This document shows, piece by piece, positions 35,413 to 47,090 of a DNA stretch of 64,000 nucleotides; position 1 is the stretch's first letter, and each line of letters begins with the position of its first letter. The DNA is from Acidimicrobiia bacterium (GTDB lineage Bacteria > Actinomycetota > Acidimicrobiia > Spongiisociales > UBA11373): NCBI GenBank assembly GCA_030584185.1, contig CP129495.1, positions 1,977,469 through 2,041,468 on the forward strand, in the 5' to 3' direction. The notes under the pieces were generated by a model. It worked only from the letters and a program-made list of their open reading frames with translations. It was not told where the DNA came from and made no database searches. The position numbers were made by a program, and so were the translations under genes.

Positions 35413-36183
35413 ATGACCCTGGTTCGTACCGATCGCCACGGTGCGGTCGCCGTGATCACCCTCGACCGCCCGCCGGTGAACGCCCTCGGGGCGGCTCTGA
35501 TCGCCGACTTCGGTGTGGCGGTGGCCGAGGCGGCGGATCCGGAGGTGCGGGCCGTGGTCGTGACGGGATCCCCACACTTCGCCGCCGGGGCCGACATCGC
35601 GGCGTTCAAGACGCTGATGGACGAGGGAGGCAGCGCCGCCGAACTCGGGGAGGACCTGGGGCGGGTCCTCCAGATGCTGGCCGCCCTTCCCAAGCCGGTG
35701 GTGGCGGCGGTCCGCGGCTTCGCCCTGGGCGGTGGCCTCGAGCTGGCCATGGCTTGCGATCTGCGGATGTTCTCCGCCGACGCCCGCGTCGGTCAACCCG
35801 AGATCAAGCTGGGGGTCATTCCCGGGGCCGGAGGGACGCAGAGGCTCCCCAGGCTGATCGGTATCGGTCGGGCACGCGACCTCGTCTACACGGGAAGGAT
35901 GGTCGACGCCGCCGAGGCCAAGGCGATCGGGCTGGCCGATCGCCTCGTCGCCGACGCCGAGTTGGACGATGCCGCCCTGGAATGGGCCACCGAGCTGGCG
36001 TCGGGCGCCACGGCGGCGATCGCCATCGCCAAGGCCGCCATCGACCGGGGATGGGACCTCCCGCTGCTTGATGCTCTCGGGCTCGAGGCGGCAGGCTTCC
36101 GGGAGGCGTTCGGGACCAGCGACGCCGTCGAGGGGGTCACCGCCTTCCTCGACAAGCGCCCACCCAGATTCCAGGGGGTGTGA
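35413..36183 (+). CDS. Enoyl-CoA hydratase/isomerase
   Basis: 256 residues. Crotonase-fold oxyanion-hole segments HFAAGADIAAF and GFALGGGLELAMACD, plus the GQPEIKLGVIPGAGGTQRLPRLIG active-site block with the catalytic Glu positions retained. Hydrates 2-enoyl-CoA in fatty-acid or amino-acid breakdown; chain length unknown. GGAGG lies 5-9 nt before ATG 35413. Confidence 0.92.
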   Translation: MTLVRTDRHGAVAVITLDRPPVNALGAALIADFGVAVAEAADPEVRAVVVTGSPHFAAGADIAAFKTLMDEGGSAAELGEDLGRVLQMLAALPKPVVAAVRGFALGGGLELAMACDLRMFSADARVGQPEIKLGVIPGAGGTQRLPRLIGIGRARDLVYTGRMVDAAEAKAIGLADRLVADAELDDAALEWATELASGATAAIAIAKAAIDRGWDLPLLDALGLEAAGFREAFGTSDAVEGVTAFLDKRPPRFQGV

Positions 36184-36184
36184 G

Positions 36185-36619
36185 TCAGGGCTTGAAGCGG
36201 GCGGCAAGGCGGCGAAGGTTGCGGCGCCAGATGGCGCCGAGGATGGGGCGTGCTGCCCAGGCCCCCACAGGGCCCCCCAGGAACCAGGGGAACCGGATCT
36301 GTTCGGACCAGGTGAAGCGGGTTCCTCCTGCCTCTGCTGCCAGCGTGAACCGACCCGACCCGGTGAACAGGCCCTGATGGTGCACCCCCATCGTCTTCGG
36401 TGGGTCCCAGGCTGTGAACTCCATCACGTCGTTGGTGCGGAAGGGACCGACCCGGGTGGCGACGGCGATCCGGGTGCCCACTCCGGTTCGTGTCTCCCCG
36501 AGGAACTCGATCCCTTCGGCGTCGGCCATCCACTCGGTGTGGCTCTCCAGGCGGGACAGGTCCGCCCAGACCGCCTCGGGCGGGGCGGGGATGAACACGG
36601 AGACGGTGATGCCGGACAT
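36185..36619 (-). CDS. SRPBCC-family protein (polyketide cyclase-like)
   Basis: 144 residues. Helix-grip fold: ITVSVFIPAPPEAVWADLSRLESHTEWM at the N-terminus, GTRFTWSEQIRFPWFLGGPVG in the sheet and a C-terminal helix IWRRNLRRLAARF. Ligand unknown. TAGCGT 6 nt before ATG 36619. Convergent with the enoyl-CoA hydratase with one base between stops; divergent from the hydrolase at 36675. Confidence 0.8.
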   Translation of the reverse strand: MSGITVSVFIPAPPEAVWADLSRLESHTEWMADAEGIEFLGETRTGVGTRIAVATRVGPFRTNDVMEFTAWDPPKTMGVHHQGLFTGSGRFTLAAEAGGTRFTWSEQIRFPWFLGGPVGAWAARPILGAIWRRNLRRLAARFKP

Positions 36620-36625
36620 GGCGCC

Positions 36626-36631
36626 ACGCTA
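36626..36631 (-). promoter_or_regulatory. -10 element for the 36185-36619 SRPBCC gene
   Basis: TAGCGT on the minus strand, 6 nt before ATG 36619. Confidence 0.4.
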
Positions 36632-36659
36632 CCGGTCAACTCCTTCCAAGGGGCGTCGG

Positions 36660-36665
36660 TACCAT
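36660..36665 (+). promoter_or_regulatory. -10 element for the 36675 hydrolase-like gene
   Basis: TACCAT, 9 nt before ATG 36675. The surrounding TCGGTACCATCCC(C)TGCCA is nearly the same as before gatC (47657-47674). Confidence 0.4.
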
Positions 36666-36674
36666 CCCCTGCCA

Positions 36675-37814
36675 ATGGTGACCAAGCGGGCGCGGAGATG
36701 GCTGACCCGAGCGGCGCTGGTCGGCTCGGTCGTGGTGTCGGGGACCCTGGCCGTCTCGGCGTGGTCGCTGGCCGGGTCGATCTCGGAGACGCTCCTGGAG
36801 TTCCCGCCACGATCCACCGCCGTGGAGGTGGTGGCGATCGACGACGACACGGTGACCCTGAGAGCCGCTGCATCCGTCTCTCGTCCCGGTCGGTGGGCGC
36901 TGGTTGGGGAGGATGCCTGGGTCGAGGTCGGTCCGGTCGTGGCCACGGCTGCGGGAACGGTGACCCGGCAGGTCATCGCGGTATCGGGTCGGCCCGGGGG
37001 GACGATGCGGATCGAGGCGGAGGCCTACGGTCCCGATCCGGGCGCCATGGGCATCGAGTTCGACGAGAGGATCGTCGCCGGGAGCGGAGGTGACCACTCG
37101 GTGTGGACCGTCGAAGGAACCGGAACCCTCTGGGTGGTGATGGTCCACGACGGTGACACCGGCCGCACCCAGGCGCTGCGCGCCCTGGAGACCGTCGTCG
37201 GGATGGGCCTGCCGGCGGTGGTGCCGGCGATGCTCGGCGCCGACGGAGCCCCCGAAGGCGGTCGCCCCGGCCTGGGCGCCGCCGAGTGGCGTGACGTCGA
37301 GGCGGCGATCGGCCTCGCCCTCTCGCTCGGAGCCGAGGAGGTTGTGCTCATGGGTTGGGGCACCGGGGCATCGGCGGCGCTGGTCACGGCGCGCCAGTCG
37401 CGTCACGCTCCCCGGGTGGCGGCGCTGGTGCTCGAGGACCCCCTGCTCGACCCGGGATCCATCGCCGAGGCCCGACTGCGAGAGGACAAGGTTCCCGGAT
37501 TCCTCATCGGCTGGTCGAAGGCGGTGGCGGTGTTTCGCTTCGGAATCGACTGGGATCGGCTGGACCACCTGGCGGTCGCCGCAGATCAGACCTTGCCGAC
37601 CCTGTTGATCCACGGATCGGCCAACGATCGACATCCGCCGGCGGCGACCGAGGCGTACGCCGCGGCGGCCCCCGAGGCCGTTGCGTTCGTGGTGCCCGGG
37701 GCGGGGCACGGAGAGGCATGGAACGTCGATCCTGATCGGTATCGAGCAACGCTGGAGGAGTTCCTGGCCAAGGTTGTCGTCGGGAGAGCGCAAGACGATC
37801 CCGAGTCCGACTGA
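36675..37814 (+). CDS. Membrane-anchored alpha/beta hydrolase-like protein lacking the nucleophile
   Basis: 379 residues. One N-terminal transmembrane segment (ALVGSVVVSGTLAVSAWSLAG), a beta-rich region of about 120 residues, then an alpha/beta-hydrolase fold from about residue 155. The acid (LLIHGSANDRHPP) and His (VVPGAGHGEAWN) positions are visible, but the nucleophile elbow GxSxG reads GWGTG, so Ser is Gly. Probably non-catalytic or using another residue. Not in an operon with the cysteine desulfurase, which has its own -10. Confidence 0.75.
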   Translation: MVTKRARRWLTRAALVGSVVVSGTLAVSAWSLAGSISETLLEFPPRSTAVEVVAIDDDTVTLRAAASVSRPGRWALVGEDAWVEVGPVVATAAGTVTRQVIAVSGRPGGTMRIEAEAYGPDPGAMGIEFDERIVAGSGGDHSVWTVEGTGTLWVVMVHDGDTGRTQALRALETVVGMGLPAVVPAMLGADGAPEGGRPGLGAAEWRDVEAAIGLALSLGAEEVVLMGWGTGASAALVTARQSRHAPRVAALVLEDPLLDPGSIAEARLREDKVPGFLIGWSKAVAVFRFGIDWDRLDHLAVAADQTLPTLLIHGSANDRHPPAATEAYAAAAPEAVAFVVPGAGHGEAWNVDPDRYRATLEEFLAKVVVGRAQDDPESD

Positions 37815-37840
37815 GGTCCTCGCAGGGTTGCCGCCACCGG

Positions 37841-37846
37841 CATACT
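37841..37846 (+). promoter_or_regulatory. -10 element for the cysteine desulfurase operon
   Basis: CATACT, 7 nt before GTG 37854. Confidence 0.35.
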
Positions 37847-37853
37847 GGGGCTC

Positions 37854-38980
37854 GTGCCGTATCTGGATCACGCCGCGACCACACCGCTGCGCCCCGAGGC
37901 GGCCGAGGCGATGCGCCCCTGGCTGGGTGGATCCTTCGGCAACCCGTCGGGGGTGCACGCCGTGAGCCGCCGCGCCAAGGCCGCCGTCGAGGACGCCCGG
38001 GAGCGAGCCGCCTCCCTGCTCGGGGCGGCCCATCCCCTCGACATCGTCTTCACCGGTGGCGGGACCGAGTCGGACAACCTGGCCCTGTTGGGGGTGGCCC
38101 TGGCCGGCGGTCGGCGTGGCGGCGTGGTCACCACCGCCGTGGAGCACCCGGCGGTGCTCGAGACGGCCCGATTCCTGGAGACCCTCGGGTGCGCCGTCAC
38201 CACCGTCGGAGTCGATGGGAGCGGCGTGGTCAGTACCGAGGCCCTGCTGGCGGCGATCGAGCCCGGTACGGCCGTGGTGTCGGTGATGACGGCGAACAAC
38301 GAGACCGGCGTGGTGCAGCCGGTGGCGGAGGTGGCCGAATGGCTCGAGGGCACCGGGGTCCTGCTGCACACCGACGCCGCACAGGCGGCGGTGTCGCGCT
38401 CGGTGACCCTTGATGATCTCGGTGCCGACCTGGTGTCGCTGGCGTCCCACAAGCTGGGCGGCCCGCAAGGCGTCGGCTTGCTTGCGCTGCGCCCGGGAAT
38501 CGTCCTGGAGCCGTTGCTCCACGGCGGTGGTCAGGAGTTGGGGAGACGCAGCGGCACCCACAACGTCGCCGGGATACTGGGGCTGGTGTCCGCCATGGAG
38601 GCGGCGTTGTTCGACCGGAAGCGCTTCGTGGCCGAGGTGGGGGAGGGGCGCTCCCGCTTCGAATCGGCGATCCTCGCCGCCGTGCCCGGCGCCAGGGTGA
38701 CCTCCGGTGATGCCGATCGCCTCGTGCAGCACAGCCACCTGCAACTCCCGGGTGCCGATGCCGAGACCCTCCTGGTGCGTCTCGATGGGATGGGGGTATC
38801 GGCCGCTGCGGGCTCGGCATGCCACAGCGGAGCCATCACGCCGTCGCACGTCCTCACCGCCATGGGCCTCTCCCCGGCGGACGCAGCATCCTGCGTTCGG
38901 TTCTCCTTCGGCTGGGACTCGGTCGCCGAGGACGGGGAGGTGGCGGCATCGGCGGTGATCGCAGCCCTGGGGGCGAGCAG

Positions 38981-38984
<4 letters not shown>
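37854..38984 (+). CDS. Cysteine desulfurase (IscS/NifS family)
   Basis: 376 residues from GTG 37854. YLDHAATTPLRPEAAEAM, TGGGTESDNLAL, VMTANNETGVVQPV, the PLP Lys in LASHKLGGPQGVG, and the persulfide Cys in GSACHSGAITPSHVL. Supplies sulfur. It overlaps mnmA by 4 bases (ATGA), which strongly suggests its job is to feed tRNA 2-thiouridylation, although Fe-S assembly is possible as well. Confidence 0.93.
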
Positions 38985-42087
<3,103 letters not shown>

Positions 42088-42097
42088 CGTGGCGCCC

Positions 42098-42145
42098 ATG
42101 CTGTTCAGTTCGCCTGGCGTGAGCGCGTCGTCGCCGCAGGCATGA
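42098..42145 (+). CDS. Putative 15-residue leader peptide upstream of the USP/CBS gene
   Basis: ATG 42098 to TGA 42143-42145 reads MLFSSPGVSASSPQA. The stop overlaps the ATG of the 42142 gene (ATGA). The downstream gene has no Shine-Dalgarno, so coupling to this peptide would explain its translation. The promoter-in-stop-codon layout repeats that of 33556. Confidence 0.4.
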   Translation: MLFSSPGVSASSPQA

Positions 42146-43020
42146 GCCACCGGCTGGCCGGTTTTCCCCGGCGTGTGATGTGGACCCGCGGCGAGGGCTG
42201 CGCCGAACTGGCGACGGCCATCGGACCCGCGGTTCAGGTGGAAGGCGACCTGCGCTCCGCCGTGATCAAGGGTCGGGCCGACCTGTTGGTGGCCCGCAAG
42301 CTCACCTCGTTCGACCTGGTGGGCGTCGCCGTCCCGCACGGATTCTCCGCTCCCGAGGTCGCGGGGGTTGTGGCTGCAGTCGGTGGCGGGCCGCACTCGG
42401 CCCTGGCAGCGGTGGTCGCCGGGAGGCTCGCCGCCTCGCTCGGTGTCACCGGTTCGATCGCCTCCGCATCTGCGTCCAGTGAGGACGACGCCGCCGCCGA
42501 AGGGCTGCTGGCGGAAGTCGGTTCTCTGGTGCCTGAGATGCCCGCCAAGGTGGTACGCGCCGCCAGCGCCCGGCATCTCGTGGATGGCCTCCCCCATGGA
42601 TCCCTGCTGGTGGTGGGTGCCCCGGGCGGCTCCTGGATGCAGCGCCAGTTCTTCGGTCCCGGGCGGCAGTTGGTGGTCCGGGCATCGGCGGGGGCGGTTG
42701 TGGTGCGCAGCGCCCCGGCACGCTGCTTCCACGCCATGGAGGAGGCTTCCCCGTTCGGTCCGGCGATGCCAGTCGCCGAGGCACGGCGGCTGTTGATCGA
42801 CTCGTCGGCTCCGGTGGTCGACGCCGGGGTGCTGGTAGGGATCGTGCGCCGATCTGCACTCATCGATTCAGCCGGGGGGACGGTCGGTGACGTTTCCGAG
42901 GATCCGGTGTTCGTGAGCGATGCCGATCCTCTGGAGGCGGCAGCCGACCTGCTCGGCTTCATCGATCCGGTGCCGGTGGTCGACTCTTCCGGCCGGCTCA
43001 AAGGCGTGGTTCGGGGTTGA
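42142..43020 (+). CDS. Universal-stress-like plus CBS-pair protein
   Basis: 292 residues. The middle (about 60-195) looks like a degenerate USP fold, ending GSLLVVGAPGGSWMQRQFFGPGRQLVV and AGAVVVRSAP. The C-terminal part (about 210-292) resembles a CBS pair (MPVAEARRLLIDSSAPVVDAG, VGIVRRSALIDSAGG, TVGDVSEDPVFVSDADPLEAAADLL, VPVVDSSGRLKGVV). It may sense an adenine nucleotide; no partner is obvious. It overlaps the GNAT gene by 4 bases (TTGA). Confidence 0.7.
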   Translation: MSHRLAGFPRRVMWTRGEGCAELATAIGPAVQVEGDLRSAVIKGRADLLVARKLTSFDLVGVAVPHGFSAPEVAGVVAAVGGGPHSALAAVVAGRLAASLGVTGSIASASASSEDDAAAEGLLAEVGSLVPEMPAKVVRAASARHLVDGLPHGSLLVVGAPGGSWMQRQFFGPGRQLVVRASAGAVVVRSAPARCFHAMEEASPFGPAMPVAEARRLLIDSSAPVVDAGVLVGIVRRSALIDSAGGTVGDVSEDPVFVSDADPLEAAADLLGFIDPVPVVDSSGRLKGVVRG

Positions 43021-43667
43021 GCCTCCTCGGCGAACCGGTGGGGCAATTGCCGCCTTCGGCGCCGGCCCGCTCCGAGATCCGCGGCCGCGGTCTGATACTG
43101 AGGCGGCCCGACCCTGTCGGCGACGTCTCCGACCTGTACTCGGCCACGCACGGTGCCCCGGAGTGTGAGGCGGTGTGGGAGTACATGGGGTACGGCCCCT
43201 GGTCCGACGAGTTTCAGATGGCCGGGTGGATGGCGTCGACGCTGGACTCGGCGGACCCCTTCTGGTGGGTCGTGGAGTCGGAGGGCCATCCGGTGGGGAT
43301 GGCGGCGGTGCTCAACGTGGACCAGATCCACCGGCGAGCCGAGATCGGCCACATCTGGTACGTCCCGTCGGTTCATCGAACGACGGTCAACACCGAGGCG
43401 GCGTACCTGATGATCCGGGAGTGCTTCGAGACGATGGGCTCGCGGCGCGTGGAGTGGAAGTGCGACGCCCTCAACCTTCGGTCCCGGGAGGCGGCACAAC
43501 GCCTCGGTTTCGTGTTCGAAGGCGTGTTCCGGCACCACATGATCGTGAAGGGCCGTAATCGCGACACGGCGTGGTTCGCCATGACCGCCGACGACTGGCG
43601 AGGCGCTCGTCCCATGATCGAGGCCTGGTTGTCGGATCCGAAGCCGGGCGGCCTGCGGGGCGGATGA
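43017..43667 (+). CDS. GNAT acetyltransferase (RimJ/RimL-like)
   Basis: 216 residues from TTG 43017, overlapping the upstream stop. RimL-type GNAT: GRGLILRRPDPVGDVSDLY, WWVVESEGHPVGMAAVLN, AEIGHIWYVPSVHRTTVNTEAAYLMI, and the acetyl-CoA/product region VEWKCDALNLRSREAAQRLGFVFEGVFRHHM. Probably acetylates an amino group on a protein or small molecule. Target unknown. Confidence 0.85.
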   Translation: MSLLGEPVGQLPPSAPARSEIRGRGLILRRPDPVGDVSDLYSATHGAPECEAVWEYMGYGPWSDEFQMAGWMASTLDSADPFWWVVESEGHPVGMAAVLNVDQIHRRAEIGHIWYVPSVHRTTVNTEAAYLMIRECFETMGSRRVEWKCDALNLRSREAAQRLGFVFEGVFRHHMIVKGRNRDTAWFAMTADDWRGARPMIEAWLSDPKPGGLRGG

Positions 43668-43676
43668 CCGATCCGG

Positions 43677-44081
43677 TCAGATCACCCGAAACGACCAGGT
43701 GAACGAGCCCGGGTCTGGCCGGCCCCCCGCAACCCGTTCCCAGGCGACCTCGACGACGTGGTCGCCCGGACCCCACGCTTCCACGATCCCACCCACGGCG
43801 GGCTGCCATCGAAAGGTGCCGGTGGCCTCCACCCACTCCACCTCCGACTCCGGGATCGGGGTGCCGTCGACCACCAGGTCGAGGCGGTAGCCGACCGGGA
43901 GGACCACCACGACCTCGGCCGGACTGACCACCACCGCCCCGGGGACGGGTTGCACCGATACCAGTGGCGGGGGAACCCCTTCGGGATCCCCCTGCGGAGC
44001 GAACGCCCATGCGGCGGCGATCACCGCAGTGGCGGCCGTGGCGAGCAGGGCGAGGGTGAACCGGTGGCGGCGGGCGCTCAT
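43677..44081 (-). CDS. Secreted or anchored Ig-like/CopC-like small protein
   Basis: 134 residues. N-terminal hydrophobic segment (FTLALLATAATAVIAAAWAFA), then a beta-rich domain with PAEVVVVLPVGYRLDLVVDGTPI and GDHVVEVAWERVAGG ending SFTWSFRVI, in the style of CopC/Ig-like extracellular domains. No metal-binding His cluster, so not a copper protein by sequence. TACCAT 6 nt before ATG 44081. Confidence 0.65.
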   Translation of the reverse strand: MSARRHRFTLALLATAATAVIAAAWAFAPQGDPEGVPPPLVSVQPVPGAVVVSPAEVVVVLPVGYRLDLVVDGTPIPESEVEWVEATGTFRWQPAVGGIVEAWGPGDHVVEVAWERVAGGRPDPGSFTWSFRVI

Positions 44082-44087
44082 GCCCCG

Positions 44088-44093
44088 ATGGTA
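44088..44093 (-). promoter_or_regulatory. -10 element for the 43677-44081 gene
   Basis: TACCAT on the minus strand, 6 nt before ATG 44081. Confidence 0.4.
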
Positions 44094-44117
44094 GGAAGGC
44101 CTTGCCCGGTAGCCCGC

Positions 44118-44123
44118 TACCGT
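44118..44123 (+). promoter_or_regulatory. -10 element for the dapCDE operon
   Basis: TACCGT, 8 nt before ATG 44132; supports that start over an in-frame start at 44102. Confidence 0.4.
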
Positions 44124-44131
44124 TCCGGCGG

Positions 44132-45274
44132 ATGCGCCGCAACCCCGTTCTCGACCGTCTCGGTGAGTACCCGATCGCCGAGCTGCAGAGCCTGGCCCGC
44201 AGCATGCGTGCCGCCGGGGAACGGCTCATCGACTTCTCGATAGGCGACCCCAGGGAGCCCACCCCCGAGTTCATTCGGGAGGCGTTGCGCCGGGCGGTTC
44301 CCGAGGCGTCGCAGTACCCGACCGTGGCCGGACTGCCCGAACTGCGCCATGCGGTCTCCGCCTATCTGCGGCGCAGGTTCGGAGTGGATGTCGATCCAGA
44401 GACCCAGGTGGTCCCGGTGTCCGGGGCCAAGGAGGCGATCTTCTCCACCCCGCTCGCCTTCATCGATCGCGCCGCCGGGGAGGCGGGTGCCTTCGCCACC
44501 CCGGGGTACCCGATCCACGAGAGGGGGCTGGTGTTCGCCGGCGCCGATACGGTCGCCATCAGGCTCGCCGGGGACTTCGTGCTGCGGTCCGAGGACGTCC
44601 CTGCCGCCTCCTGGGAACGCCTGCGTCTGCTGTGGACCTGCTCGCCGCACAACCCGACCGGGGCGGTGGCCGCTCTGGAGGATCTCGCCGACCTCTACGG
44701 GGCATGCCGGAAGCACGACACCCTGTTGCTGAGCGACGAGCCCTACACCGACATCTACGAGGGAGAGCCACCCCATTCGGCTCTCGAGGTCGCCGGCCCG
44801 GGTTCGCCCGGTGTCCTCGCCTACCTGTCGTGCTCGAAGCGGTCTGGCATGACCGGGTACCGGTGCGGCGCCGTGGTGGGAGATCCCGAGGCGATAGCCG
44901 CCCTCAAGGCCCTGCGCTCGTCGGTCGGGGTGGCACCGCCCGAGTTCGTCCAGGCGGCCGCCGCCGTGGCCTGGGCCGACGACGACCACGTGGCGGAGCG
45001 CCGCGCCGTCTTCGCCGCCAAGCGAAGGGTGCTGAGAGATCGGCTCGAGCTCGCCGGGATCCGGGTGGCCGGCGCGTCGGCAGGGCTGTACCTGTGGGTC
45101 GAGGTCGAGGACGACACCGCAGCGGCCAAGCGGCTGCTCGCCGAGGGCGTGGTGGTGTCGCCGGGAAGGGTGTTCGGCCCTGGCGGGGAGGGGCACCTGC
45201 GCCTCGCCCTGGTGCCGACCCTGGACGAGTGTGCCGAGGCGGCAGAAGTGGTGGCGAGATGCCTGCAAGCCTGA
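44132..45274 (+). CDS. dapC: N-succinyldiaminopimelate aminotransferase
   Basis: 380 residues, class I/II aminotransferase: FSIGDPREPTPEFI, SQYPTVAGLPELRHAVSAYL, TCSPHNPTGAV, LSDEPYTDIYEG, PLP Lys in SCSKRSGMTGYRCGA, and Arg near the C-terminus in LRLALVPT. The overlap with dapD (16 bases) and the following dapE assign it to the succinylase branch of lysine/diaminopimelate synthesis. Confidence 0.9.
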   Translation: MRRNPVLDRLGEYPIAELQSLARSMRAAGERLIDFSIGDPREPTPEFIREALRRAVPEASQYPTVAGLPELRHAVSAYLRRRFGVDVDPETQVVPVSGAKEAIFSTPLAFIDRAAGEAGAFATPGYPIHERGLVFAGADTVAIRLAGDFVLRSEDVPAASWERLRLLWTCSPHNPTGAVAALEDLADLYGACRKHDTLLLSDEPYTDIYEGEPPHSALEVAGPGSPGVLAYLSCSKRSGMTGYRCGAVVGDPEAIAALKALRSSVGVAPPEFVQAAAAVAWADDDHVAERRAVFAAKRRVLRDRLELAGIRVAGASAGLYLWVEVEDDTAAAKRLLAEGVVVSPGRVFGPGGEGHLRLALVPTLDECAEAAEVVARCLQA

Positions 45275-46062
45275 TCGACGCCGTCTACGAAGACCTGAGC
45301 CGCATCGAGGAGGCCCGTGAGGCGGTGCTGGAGACGATAGACGCCCTCGACCGGGGTGAGATCCGGGTGGCGGAGAAGCGGGACGGGGAATGGGTGGTCA
45401 ACGAGTGGGTGAAGCGGGCGATCCTGCTCTACTTCCGCCTCGCCGGGATGGAGACCTGGCGGGCCGGTCCGCTGGAGTTCCATGACAAGATCCCTCCCAA
45501 GACGGGGCTCGAGGCAGCCGGGGTGCGGGTGGTTCCCCCTGGGACGGTGCGCCGCGGGGCCTTCTGCGAGCCCGGTGTGGTGGTGATGCCGGGGTACGTG
45601 AACATCGGGGCGCGCGTGGGGTCGGGAACCATGGTCGACACCTGGGCCACGGTCGGATCCTGCGCCCAGATCGGCCGGGACGTGCACCTCTCCGGCGGTG
45701 TCGGGATCGGCGGGGTGCTGGAGCCGCCATCGGCCCGTCCGGTGATCGTCGAGGACGGGGCCTTCATCGGGAGCCGCTCCATAGTGGTCGAGGGGGTGAT
45801 CGTCGAGGAGGGCGCGGTCCTGGGGGCCAACACCACGATCACATCGTCGACCCCGATCATCGACGTCACCGGTTCGGAGCCGGTGGAGCACCGGGGGAGG
45901 GTCCCCGCCAACTCGGTGGTCATCCCCGGCACCCGTCCCCGGGAGTTCCCGGCCGGCACCTTTCAGACCCAGTGCGCCCTGATCGTCGGCAAGCGGTCCG
46001 AGTCGACCGATCGCAAGACCACGCTGGAGGCTGCCCTCCGGGACTTCGGGGTCCAGGCGTGA
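45259..46062 (+). CDS. dapD: Tetrahydrodipicolinate N-succinyltransferase (short, proteobacterial type)
   Basis: 267 residues. Left-handed beta-helix hexapeptide enzyme: NEWVKRAILLYFRLAGME, PGYVNIGARVGSGTMVDTWA, TVGSCAQIGRDVHLSGGVG, GGVLEPPSARPVIVEDGAFI, GSRSIVVEGVIVEEGAVLG. It succinylates tetrahydrodipicolinate. It resembles the E. coli-type enzyme (about 274 residues) and not the longer mycobacterial DapD. Confidence 0.94.
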   Translation: MPASLIDAVYEDLSRIEEAREAVLETIDALDRGEIRVAEKRDGEWVVNEWVKRAILLYFRLAGMETWRAGPLEFHDKIPPKTGLEAAGVRVVPPGTVRRGAFCEPGVVVMPGYVNIGARVGSGTMVDTWATVGSCAQIGRDVHLSGGVGIGGVLEPPSARPVIVEDGAFIGSRSIVVEGVIVEEGAVLGANTTITSSTPIIDVTGSEPVEHRGRVPANSVVIPGTRPREFPAGTFQTQCALIVGKRSESTDRKTTLEAALRDFGVQA

Positions 46063-47090
46063 CCCTGGCGGGCGACCTGGCCTGGCTGGTCGACATCCCT
46101 TCACCCACGGGCAACGAGGAGGCCCTCAGAGACGCCCTGGGGGAGCGGCTCGCGGGACGCTCGCCCCGGATGGTGGGGAGCTCCCTGGTGGCGGGAAGGC
46201 GCACCGACAAGCCCCTGATAGTCCTGTACGGGCATCTCGACACCGTTCCCGAACAGGGCAACCTGCCCGCCCGGGTGGAGGGGGGGCGGGTCCACGGCCT
46301 GGGCGCCTCGGACATGAAGGCTGGCCTGGCGGTGATGGTGGCCCTGCTCGAGGATGCGGCTGTCGAGGCGGGCCCCCACGATCTGATGGCGGTGTTCTAC
46401 GACGGTGAGGAGGGCCCCTATGAGGGCAACGGCCTCGAGGCGGTCCTCGATGCGGTCCCCGAGTTGGGCGAGGCGGCCTTGTCGATCGTCATGGAGCCCA
46501 CCGACGGGGAGCTGCAGCTCGGATGTCAGGGGACCATGAACGCCCGGGTGGAGTTTGGCGGCACCGCCGCCCACAGTGCCCGGCCCTGGCTGGGGGTGAA
46601 CGCCATCACGCGGGCGGGGAGGTGGCTGGCGGAGATGGACGGGATCGGCTGGCACGACGTCGAGGTGGCCGGGCTCGTGTTCAAGGAGACCTTCGCCGTG
46701 ACCACCGCTACAGGCGGGATCGCCCGCAACGTGATCCCGGCATCGTTCGAGGTGACGGTGAACCATCGTTTCCCTCCCGACAGGACGCCGGCCGAGGCGG
46801 AGGCGCGGCTACGGGAGATCTGCAGTGCCGCCGACCGGGTCGAGATACTCGACTACGCGCCTGCCGCCCCGATCCCTTCCGGCAACCCCCACCTGGAACG
46901 CCTTCGGGACCTGGTCGGGATCGTGACCGCCAAGACCGCCTGGACCGACGTTGCCCGCCTGGCGGCGCGGGGCTTGGACGCGGTCAACTACGGGCCAGGT
47001 GAGGTGGCACTGGCGCACCGCGCGGACGAGAGCGCTTCCATGGCTGCCATGGAGCGGTGCCTGGCGGTGATGCGGGAGTTCCTGGGGTAG
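46059..47090 (+). CDS. dapE: Succinyl-diaminopimelate desuccinylase
   Basis: 343 residues from GTG 46059, overlapping dapD by 4 bases. M20 peptidase fold: LYGHLDTVPEQGN, GLGASDMKAGLAVMVALL, FYDGEEGPYEGNGLEA with the catalytic Glu pair, MEPTDGELQLGCQGTMNA, and AHSARPWLG in the dimerisation domain. Releases LL-diaminopimelate for peptidoglycan and lysine. The actinobacterial DapE subclass is likely. Confidence 0.93.
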   Translation: MTLAGDLAWLVDIPSPTGNEEALRDALGERLAGRSPRMVGSSLVAGRRTDKPLIVLYGHLDTVPEQGNLPARVEGGRVHGLGASDMKAGLAVMVALLEDAAVEAGPHDLMAVFYDGEEGPYEGNGLEAVLDAVPELGEAALSIVMEPTDGELQLGCQGTMNARVEFGGTAAHSARPWLGVNAITRAGRWLAEMDGIGWHDVEVAGLVFKETFAVTTATGGIARNVIPASFEVTVNHRFPPDRTPAEAEARLREICSAADRVEILDYAPAAPIPSGNPHLERLRDLVGIVTAKTAWTDVARLAARGLDAVNYGPGEVALAHRADESASMAAMERCLAVMREFLG

